IMG/VR virus record: IMGVR_UViG_3300032315_000979 | Span: 1 to 64,000 of that record | Origin: a virus | Direction: 5' to 3' (one strand) | DNA length: 64,000 bases | In this document: positions 56,322 to 64,000 of the stretch, in pieces | Layout: every line of letters begins with the position of its first letter | Position numbering within the stretch: the stretch's first letter is position 1 | Position numbers and translations under genes: made by a program | Notes under the pieces: generated by a model | What the model was told of the DNA's origin: nothing | What the model saw: the letters and a program-made list of their open reading frames with translations, nothing else | Databases searched by the model: none

Positions 56322-59300
56322 ATGTCTGATGTTGATCTAATAATTAATGTACATACTAATGGCGTTAAGGATATTACTAACCTTAGTGCTGCCACTAGAG
56401 CCTTAGCCCTCAATCTAAGGGGTATTACAGTACCAATGAGCAAGCTTGATGCTCACAGCCGAGCTGTGAACAAAGCTCTTGGAATGACAAACAGAAGCAT
56501 GAATGATCATGCAAAGACTGCCAAGCAGATGATTGCAAATCAGAAGGCTCTGAGTGCAGAAACTAAGCGTGTTCAATCAAACATCAAGTCATACGCTATG
56601 GCTATTCAATCAGCTGGTGGTACAACCACAGCGTTTGGTAGAGAGCTGATCCAAAGCAGGAATGAATTAAAGCAATTTAGTTCAACCCTAAGAGGCTTGC
56701 GAATTAGAGCATTTGGCTCAGACCTTGGTTCAATATCACTAAAACTACAACGAATTGGTAAAGACGCACAGTTTGTTGGTAGAAGCTTGATGATTAACCT
56801 CACAGCTCCAATCCTTCTATTTGCAAGAATGGGCTTCCAGAGCTTGTTGAAGGTTGATGAGCAATTTGTAAGATTGACAAAGGTTCTTGAAGGCGTTGCT
56901 ATGACAACCGATCAAGCAAACTCAAAGCTTAAAGATTATCTTGGTCCAGACAAGGAGAAGAGAGTCAAGCAAATGACCGACTCCTTTAGAGAACTAAATA
57001 CCGCTTTGACCGAGCAAAGCGCAAGATTCGGTGTCGCAAAAGATTTAGTAGTTAGTCTGGCTGTTGATTTTGCAGAACTTGGTGTTACTGCAAATGAAAA
57101 TATTGTAGCACTTACTGAATTAGCATTAGCTGCAGAAAAATTGGGAGGAATGGATGCATCTGGTGCGCAAGATCTATCCTCAGCCTTGTTCTTTAATGCA
57201 ACGAGAGCATACGAGGTTGCTGGTGCATTTGATGATGTAACAACAGCTGCTGAGCGTGAATCTAAAGCTATAGCGTCAGCAACAGTTCAGCTCAACATGT
57301 TCAACACAATTGAAAATGTCACCGCACTTTCATTGAAAGACCTTGCTGATTCACTACCTGAACTTGGAGGTATGGCGCTAAGTTTCGGACTATCAATGAC
57401 AGAAGCAGCCGCTCTGCTTGCACCAATGAAGGCTGCTGGTTTTGATATTGGCGCATCTGCAAACTCAATTAAAGTATCTTTGCAAAGAGCAATTGTTCCA
57501 ACTAAGCAAAATGTTGAACTACTAGCAAAACTTTCTAAGCAATATGGTGTTACTGGCAAATCTGGTAACGCATTTAGCGAATCAACAAAGACTGGTCTAA
57601 CAGGACTTCAAGCTATTGTTGATATTTTTGGAAAAGTTGTTGAAGGTGGAAAAAACACTGAAGCTGGACTGAAACTGATGTCTGAAATATTTGAAAAGCG
57701 TCAGGGTCCAAGAATGTATGTTGCTATTGAACAATTGAATCAGTTTGATGCTGCTTTGAAAAATGTTAATGCTAATCAATCACCAGAAAGATTGATGGCA
57801 GGTGTTGCTGAAGCATCCATTAGAGCCTTTAATAAACTTAACGGCACAGCACTCCCAGAAACAATAAGTCAGTTTAGTGATATTGGTGTTATCGCAAGAA
57901 TTGCTACTGCTGAAGTTGGAGCATTAGTTGATGGGTTTAAAGGCAAAGGTGCAGGCGGTGGTATTACAGCAGCAGAAAAGAAAGGTGCTATGGAGGCACG
58001 AGATGCTGTAGCCAAGCTGATTAAAGAGAAGAAATTAAATGAAGATATTGACTTAATCAGCCAAGTTAAAACACAGGCTGGTCGTGCTCTGCTTGTTGAG
58101 CTTGCAGGTGCATCTGGCGCTGCGGATGTAGCAAACATGGAATTAGAGCAGTCATTGAAATCTCTTTCGGTTGCTACTCAGAGAATAAAGATTGCATTTA
58201 AAAACTTTGCTGCAGATGTGCTTAGAAATGTAGCTCCATCACTAAAGAAGTTGTCTGATACGATCAACAGTCTTTATCTAAAATGGCAAGCACTAAGTGA
58301 CACAACAAGAGAAAGAATATCCAAATTAATTCTTGGCTTCCTCGGTTTCTTAGCAGTAATGGCACCAGTAATTCTTGCATTAGGAACAATGCAATCATCT
58401 ATCGGTGTGCTTGGAAGAACCGCTACATTCTTCTTACCGAAGCTAAAGAATTTTGAAGGTGGTCTTGTAGGAATTGCTGGTGGAGCAAAGAAAGCAACCA
58501 CGGCAATGACAGATATGTATAACAGTTTCCTTGGCAAGAAACAACCACTTTCTATGCTTCCAAGTTTTGCACCTGCTGGCGGTACAGCATCATCAATGAT
58601 TGGTATGCCAACAAGAGTTGGTCGCAACATCACACTCCCTGGCAATATTGCTCCAACCCCAACACCACTAACTGGACTTACAGGCGCTGCTAGAACAAGT
58701 GCCATCAATGCAAACAGAGCAGCGAGGCTTTCTCATGCAGCAACAGGAAGACTGGGTGTAGATCAGTATCTTAGAAATGAAGCAAGTATGCTTTCTGCTA
58801 ATAATATGCGACTTAATGCTCGTGGTCGTGTAATTGGTCCAAGGGGTGGTTTTGTTGGTGGTAACATTCTTGGAAAAATTTCTGAAGCATCAGTATTAAG
58901 AGAAGCCGCTCTTGCGGATTCTGGAATCTCTAGAACAATGTCTGGAGGCGCAAGGCTTGCTACAAAGAGAGGCTTTGTAGATGTTACTGAAGACAGAGCA
59001 TTAAGAATTGCTCGTGGTGGTATTGGTGGTGCAATAGCAAGAAGAACAGCGGCGCTTCCTGGTTTGGCTGATTCATTTACTTCAGCTACTGGCGTAACAG
59101 GAAGAGGTTTTGCAAGAGGAATGCTACCTACCCGTGGAGGGATCGCAACTGGTGCAGGAAATGTTAGAGGTTTAGCGTCAGCTGCATTTAACGCTGGTCC
59201 AGTTGCTGCTTACACAAAGTCGGTGCAAGGTGCTAAAGCTGCAGTTCAAGCAATGAAGATTGAACAGATGGCTTTGGGTGGTAGCGCTGGAAAAATTAGA

Positions 59301-62300
59301 ACAATGTCAACTGCAATGACTGGTTTTATGAAAGCTACAAAGCTTGGAACGGTTGCTCTTAAGTTAATGAAGATTGCTTTGATATCAACTGGTATTGGCG
59401 CAATCATGCTGGGCATCGGTGTTGCTGTTTATATCATTGTTAAAAACTTTAGTGCTTTTAAAGATAAAGCATCTAATGCAATACTAAGAGTCAAGAACGC
59501 ATGGGCAATATTTAAAGAATCTATTGGGATGCTAATTCAGCCTTTTGTAGATTTGTTTTCAATAATCGGTGGTGGTTCTAAGAAAGGTGGAGATGCTGTT
59601 GGCGGTCTTGCAAGCGCATTTGATTTAGTTGGGAAAGTACTACAGAAAGTAGCTTCTTGGTTTAAGATGCTGGTTGAAAACTTTATTCAGCCATATCTGT
59701 ACATGATTATTGATATTGTAATGTTTGTTGTTTCAATATTCCAAGGCAACTGGGGTAAAGCTTTTGATTACCTTGTTGCCGCTACCTCTGGTGCAGTAAA
59801 GATTGTTATTAAGTTAATTGCCGCTTTGCTAAAAGGAATGGTGTGGATCACCGCTGGTGGAATTAAGTTGATAATCGGATACTTTACACTAATTCCAAAA
59901 GCTGTTGCTAAAGTGTTTAGTTTCCTTGAAAGAATTCCAGGTGTTGGTGGAATATTTGGATGGATTGGTGACAGTATCAATTTCGTTATTGACGGTCTTT
60001 ATGGATTGGTTGATGCGGGTAAAAATGCTGCTAGTGGTGCCATTGATGCAGTAGCTAACGCAGCAACTGGATTGCTAGATAAGGGCGTATCTAAGGGTAT
60101 CAGCTCAGCCGAGGGTAAAATCAGTAATGATACAAAGATTAAAGACGCAGCAGAAGAAACTGGTGAAGAAGCTGGCGAAATCATGGGTAACTCCTTTGGT
60201 GATGGCTTTGAAGAGTCTGACGCTACTGGAAAAATTGCAAAAGCCATTGAAGAGGGCATTGTTGATGCCATTCAGAAACTTCAAGATTATGTTGCTGGAG
60301 AGATGGCAGATGCATTAACTAAGTTTGTAGATGCATCCGTTAAGGCTCTTGAAAAGCAAAAAACATCTGCTCTAAAAGTATTTGATGTCCAAATCAAAAC
60401 ACTTGGTAAGCTTGAAAAAGCAGAAGAATCGCTTACCAAGAAGAAAGAATACGAAAATAATAGAAGAAAGATTATTGACAACCAAGCTCTTAGTAATGAG
60501 CAGTTCCGTAGAAACTATGCATTGGCTGTTTATGAAGGTCGTGTTGATGACGCAAGAATGCTACAGCTTCAGCAGAGCGCTGATGAAAAAGGATTTAGTA
60601 GTGACCTTTTAACAATTGAGCAAGAAAGGTCAAAGGATCTCGCAAAAGAAAACCTTGATGCTCTCAAGGAAGCTATTAACGAAGCAAAAGATGCAGCTTC
60701 ATTATTCTTTGAAGAATCAATTGCTAAGTTCCAAGAGTCTGCTGCTCTAATTACAAAGGTTGCACCAGTTACTGTTGAACAATATACGGCGCAACTACAA
60801 GAACTTCAAACATTAACAGAAACAAACGCTACCAATATGAATACAACATTTGGTGCGATGTTTGAAATTTTTGCAACCACAATTGCAGACAAGATGCCAA
60901 ACAAGGTTATTGGACCATTTGCAACAAATCTTGACGAACTTGTATTAGTAGCAAAAGAAAAATTTGGTCTTGGATCTGATAAGAGTGAAAACACTGTAAT
61001 TGGTATTACTATCGGAATGCTCGCTGGAATGGGAGTACAGTTTGGTGAAGGAAAGCAATTAGTAATTGATTCGTTCGGTGTAATAACATCTGGTCTCGCT
61101 CAAAACTTTACGGATATGAAGACCAAGTTCTTGGATGAGGTTAAGAGCGATTTCATTACAAACTTTAAGAAGGCACTGGATGAAGCAGAGCCAACAAAGG
61201 TTTTCAATCAAGCAATCATTGATGGAAACCTAAGCATCCTTAGAAGCTTCCAGAACATGGTGGATCTAAACCCAGCACTGATGGAGAAGTTAAGAAAGAG
61301 TCTTGATCCAGCAATTAATAAATACCTTGAACTAAAAGCAGCCGCAGATGCAGCAAAAGATGCAGCAGGAGCTGCAGCAGACGCAGCAGCAGGCGGTGGG
61401 GGCGGTGGTGGTGGAGGTGGAGGCACTGGTTCCCAACCAGGACCAGGAACACCTGCAGGTGGAAGAGCAGATGCATTTGCAAGAAATAATGAACTCAGAG
61501 CTGCCAGAAATCTAAGAGCACTTACATATCAAGAATTTATTGGAAATTACAAGGGCTTCAAGAAGGGTGGAATAATTCCATCAAGAACGCAAAATCAAAA
61601 TCAAGGGTATCCAGAGGGCTTCATCCCAGCTCCAACACAAGAAGGTGTACCAACGCTTCTTCATGGTGGAGAATACATTCTTAATGCGAAGGCGGTTTCA
61701 AGAATCGGTGTAGGTGCTTTGAATAAGATGAATAATAACCTTATTCCAAAATTCCTTAAGGGTGGTCAGGTTCCAGGTGGAAAGAAAGGTACAGCTTCAA
61801 ACACAAGAGGAACGGCAGATCGTCTTGAACAGAAAGTTACCAATAAAACATCTGCTTCGCCAAGTTCATTAAAAGCTCCAATAGACTTGTCAAAAATTCA
61901 AGGCGTTACTTTAAAACCGACTACACCTGTTAGTCCAAAAATTCCAGGAATTGCAACACCTGGTCACACCTATAGCTCCTCAGAGATAAAAAAACTTACA
62001 ATGCGACCAAACACTTATTTGGTTCCAGCCCCATCTTTCACATCCCCTGGAACTAAACAAGCGCCTAAAGAGTTCTTCCAAGTTGCAACAAGACAAGAAG
62101 CGCTTTCTTATGCACAAATAAAAATGCAAAATGATGCTAAGGCAGCACAAAGAGCAGAGCAAGAAAAGTGGACAACATGGGAAAGATTTATTGGTCAAAA
62201 CACAGTTAATGGGGTCTCAACAATAGGTGGTCCATATAAACAATCGGGTATTGCAAGTGCAATTGAAAAATTCCCACTCGCAGGACTTCTTGTAAAAGAT

Positions 62301-64000
62301 CTTGCTGTTGAATCAGCTAAGTCATTTGGAAGAACATTTTCTGGAAGCAATGCTCGTCAGTATTTAAACTTCGGCTCGGAAGGTCCAGGAATAACAGGTC
62401 GTTTGTTGATGGGCGCAGAGGATATTCTTAATATCATCAGCGCAGCTCAAATAACAAAGCCGTTTACAGAGCCTCTCAGAATGCCTCTTACTGCGGTTTT
62501 GAAGAAAAGAGGACTTGCTGAGGCATCAAGTGTTTGGCAAGAAGCAACTGGAACTAGTTTTATAAGTCAACTTGAAACAATGGCTGGTGGTAATACATTT
62601 AAGGGTCTTCAAACTCAGGGTCGCATATTAACACAACTTGAAGCTAGAACATGGGATGAAGGTCTTTTCACGCTAGATAAGTTTATTAAAGAACAAGCTC
62701 GTATAAAATTGATGCAAGGCGCTGCAATTGATACAACCCTTGCTTCAACCGCTGCTTCAACCGCTGGGGTAAGAGGTGTTGGTTCAAATATACTTAGCAG
62801 TAATCCAAGAATGCTGTCATTGAATGCTGGTAAGCAAATTAAGATTTCTATGGGTGCTAGAGGTGTAGATCTTTCTAACATGATTGAATCTGGAGTCATA
62901 GATTCCACCCTTGCTAGTGGAAGTGGTTACATTAGTAATCAAAAATTCTTGTCTGAGCTTGGAATAATTAATCCAGAATACAGTAGTTATAACTCTACCA
63001 GAAGTAGGATGCAAACACCTGATGGTGTACTAAAAGGAAATATTAACTATGGATATGCAAGATTAGCTGATGATTTTGCAACAGCAGCTAATTATAGAGA
63101 GTTCCACATGAATATTGGTGAGGCTGGGGCGCTTTATATGAATGAAACTGGTGCTTGGAGAAGAAATATACAAGGTGAGCTTGACAAGATTCTTGGTGGT
63201 GCAATTATTAATTTGAAACCAAGTGCTGCTATGACATACACTCAGGGCGACAGTTATAACATGTTCTTAAGAAGTTTACTTACTAGCAATAATCCAGCAC
63301 AAAATCTACCACAATACCTTGGTGATATTCCTTTAGTTGCTGAATATGGTGATAAATTAATTGCTGATGCTGCTGGTAACTATACTGAAGTTCAATTCCC
63401 ATCAATCCCATTTGATGGTTCAGCAATTGAATCCATAATTCTAAGCAGAGAAAATTTAATGCAATATTATTCACCACCTGGCACAGTAAATCAAAGTGGT
63501 TGGGGTAGTCAATATTTATCAATTGCTGGACCACAAGAGCAATTAGTAATGCAAAGAGAGCTTGCAAAGCAATTAGCAGCTCGTGGTATTGATGTTAAAA
63601 CTGGTTTAGATGATTTAATATTCAATGAGAACTATACTAATGCAACTAGAACAGTTAAATTTGATCCAGTTCCTCTCCATCAAATTCCGCAAGATGAATT
63701 TGACAAGATGCTACTCAGTATTACACAGAAGTTAAGAGCAGATCAAGGCTTGCCATCAATACCACAAGATGTTATCACATCTGACACATTTAATATTAAA
63801 TCAATACAAGACGGAATCAAGGGGTTCATTGCTAACTATAGAACAGCAAACTCATTACTATCAATGCCAACAGAGAGTGTTAGCGCTGCATTGAATACAT
63901 CTATTTTTGAAAGTGCTGGTGGAAGACTTGCAGGAGGCTTAAATCGTGTTAGAGGAGCTTTTTTTGGACCTAGATCTGGCAGTTCAGTTAGTCGTTTAGA
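56322..64000 (+). CDS. Tape measure protein (runs past the window)
   Basis: ATG 56322, open to the last base: at least 2559 codons, implying a tail of roughly 380 nm or more at 1.5 angstrom per residue. Helical N-terminal part, hydrophobic segments at residues about 1006-1043 and 1120-1200, a Gly run near 1691-1702, and TPTQEGVPTLLHGGEYILNAKAV near 1770, a motif common in tape measure proteins. Residues about 2225-2370 look like an inserted enzyme-like domain (see findings). The ribosome site is weak. Confidence 0.93.
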   Translation, partial: MSDVDLIINVHTNGVKDITNLSAATRALALNLRGITVPMSKLDAHSRAVNKALGMTNRSMNDHAKTAKQMIANQKALSAETKRVQSNIKSYAMAIQSAGGTTTAFGRELIQSRNELKQFSSTLRGLRIRAFGSDLGSISLKLQRIGKDAQFVGRSLMINLTAPILLFARMGFQSLLKVDEQFVRLTKVLEGVAMTTDQANSKLKDYLGPDKEKRVKQMTDSFRELNTALTEQSARFGVAKDLVVSLAVDFAELGVTANENIVALTELALAAEKLGGMDASGAQDLSSALFFNATRAYEVAGAFDDVTTAAERESKAIASATVQLNMFNTIENVTALSLKDLADSLPELGGMALSFGLSMTEAAALLAPMKAAGFDIGASANSIKVSLQRAIVPTKQNVELLAKLSKQYGVTGKSGNAFSESTKTGLTGLQAIVDIFGKVVEGGKNTEAGLKLMSEIFEKRQGPRMYVAIEQLNQFDAALKNVNANQSPERLMAGVAEASIRAFNKLNGTALPETISQFSDIGVIARIATAEVGALVDGFKGKGAGGGITAAEKKGAMEARDAVAKLIKEKKLNEDIDLISQVKTQAGRALLVELAGASGAADVANMELEQSLKSLSVATQRIKIAFKNFAADVLRNVAPSLKKLSDTINSLYLKWQALSDTTRERISKLILGFLGFLAVMAPVILALGTMQSSIGVLGRTATFFLPKLKNFEGGLVGIAGGAKKATTAMTDMYNSFLGKKQPLSMLPSFAPAGGTASSMIGMPTRVGRNITLPGNIAPTPTPLTGLTGAARTSAINANRAARLSHAATGRLGVDQYLRNEASMLSANNMRLNARGRVIGPRGGFVGGNILGKISEASVLREAALADSGISRTMSGGARLATKRGFVDVTEDRALRIARGGIGGAIARRTAALPGLADSFTSATGVTGRGFARGMLPTRGGIATGAGNVRGLASAAFNAGPVAAYTKSVQGAKAAVQAMKIEQMALGGSAGKIRTMSTAMTGFMKATKLGTVALKLMKIALISTGIGAIMLGIGVAVYIIVKNFSAFKDKASNAILRVKNAWAIFKESIGMLIQPFVDLFSIIGGGSKKGGDAVGGLASAFDLVGKVLQKVASWFKMLVENFIQPYLYMIIDIVMFVVSIFQGNWGKAFDYLVAATSGAVKIVIKLIAALLKGMVWITAGGIKLIIGYFTLIPKAVAKVFSFLERIPGVGGIFGWIGDSINFVIDGLYGLVDAGKNAASGAIDAVANAATGLLDKGVSKGISSAEGKISNDTKIKDAAEETGEEAGEIMGNSFGDGFEESDATGKIAKAIEEGIVDAIQKLQDYVAGEMADALTKFVDASVKALEKQKTSALKVFDVQIKTLGKLEKAEESLTKKKEYENNRRKIIDNQALSNEQFRRNYALAVYEGRVDDARMLQLQQSADEKGFSSDLLTIEQERSKDLAKENLDALKEAINEAKDAASLFFEESIAKFQESAALITKVAPVTVEQYTAQLQELQTLTETNATNMNTTFGAMFEIFATTIADKMPNKVIGPFATNLDELVLVAKEKFGLGSDKSENTVIGITIGMLAGMGVQFGEGKQLVIDSFGVITSGLAQNFTDMKTKFLDEVKSDFITNFKKALDEAEPTKVFNQAIIDGNLSILRSFQNMVDLNPALMEKLRKSLDPAINKYLELKAAADAAKDAAGAAADAAAGGGGGGGGGGGTGSQPGPGTPAGGRADAFARNNELRAARNLRALTYQEFIGNYKGFKKGGIIPSRTQNQNQGYPEGFIPAPTQEGVPTLLHGGEYILNAKAVSRIGVGALNKMNNNLIPKFLKGGQVPGGKKGTASNTRGTADRLEQKVTNKTSASPSSLKAPIDLSKIQGVTLKPTTPVSPKIPGIATPGHTYSSSEIKKLTMRPNTYLVPAPSFTSPGTKQAPKEFFQVATRQEALSYAQIKMQNDAKAAQRAEQEKWTTWERFIGQNTVNGVSTIGGPYKQSGIASAIEKFPLAGLLVKDLAVESAKSFGRTFSGSNARQYLNFGSEGPGITGRLLMGAEDILNIISAAQITKPFTEPLRMPLTAVLKKRGLAEASSVWQEATGTSFISQLETMAGGNTFKGLQTQGRILTQLEARTWDEGLFTLDKFIKEQARIKLMQGAAIDTTLASTAASTAGVRGVGSNILSSNPRMLSLNAGKQIKISMGARGVDLSNMIESGVIDSTLASGSGYISNQKFLSELGIINPEYSSYNSTRSRMQTPDGVLKGNINYGYARLADDFATAANYREFHMNIGEAGALYMNETGAWRRNIQGELDKILGGAIINLKPSAAMTYTQGDSYNMFLRSLLTSNNPAQNLPQYLGDIPLVAEYGDKLIADAAGNYTEVQFPSIPFDGSAIESIILSRENLMQYYSPPGTVNQSGWGSQYLSIAGPQEQLVMQRELAKQLAARGIDVKTGLDDLIFNENYTNATRTVKFDPVPLHQIPQDEFDKMLLSITQKLRADQGLPSIPQDVITSDTFNIKSIQDGIKGFIANYRTANSLLSMPTESVSAALNTSIFESAGGRLAGGLNRVRGAFFGPRSGSSVSRL

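Overview
The window is part of a tailed double-stranded DNA phage (Caudoviricetes). It carries a portal, a prohead protease, an HK97-type major capsid protein, head-tail connectors, a major tail protein, tail chaperones with a -1 frameshift, a tape measure gene that is still open at 2559 codons when the window ends, tail fibres, holins and an M15 endolysin. No terminase, integrase or DNA polymerase is visible. Holin and endolysin types, several apparently leaderless promoters and the Thr-rich secreted protein suggest an actinobacterial host, perhaps a low-GC aquatic lineage. That host assignment is inference.

Layout. 1-7307: tightly packed rightward small genes, with a secreted lytic transglycosylase, tRNA-Arg and a probable structured RNA. 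7308-8021: regulatory gap with a probable ribbon-helix-helix gene. About 7790-13670: an unusual block of mostly leftward small genes filled with a short palindrome, TAA-NN-TTA (about 65-70 exact copies by hand count). The palindrome overlaps start and stop codons, sits in promoters and forms the arms of six long perfect hairpins whose stems covary. Two paralogous families of basic proteins lie here: family A (three genes with an RGRKS motif) and family B (two convergent genes separated by strongly structured GC-rich DNA). 14794-14866: a piece of DNA that matches 23S rRNA helices 69-71, set between a terminator and a zinc-ribbon gene. 15129-23615: a staphylococcal-type nuclease, then a long leftward operon with 2-oxoglutarate oxygenases, methyltransferases, two tRNAs, a SprT-like metallopeptidase and an Nmad1/DUF1599-like protein. 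23812 to the end: rightward glycosyltransferase, class II ribonucleotide reductase, head genes, tail-fibre genes, a tailoring cluster (flavin-dependent halogenase plus four 2-oxoglutarate oxygenases), a Thr-rich surface protein, lysis genes, more tail-fibre genes, connectors and tail genes.

How it works together. The right half is a standard virion and lysis programme interrupted by a tailoring cluster that could halogenate and hydroxylate a peptide, virion protein or small molecule. The left half looks like early or accessory genes under an unusual shared control system. The TAA-NN-TTA block resembles, in logic but not sequence, the start-associated sequences and extended inverted repeats of cluster K mycobacteriophages. 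The two signals most likely to be new biology are this repeat system and the 23S rRNA helix 69-71 mimic.
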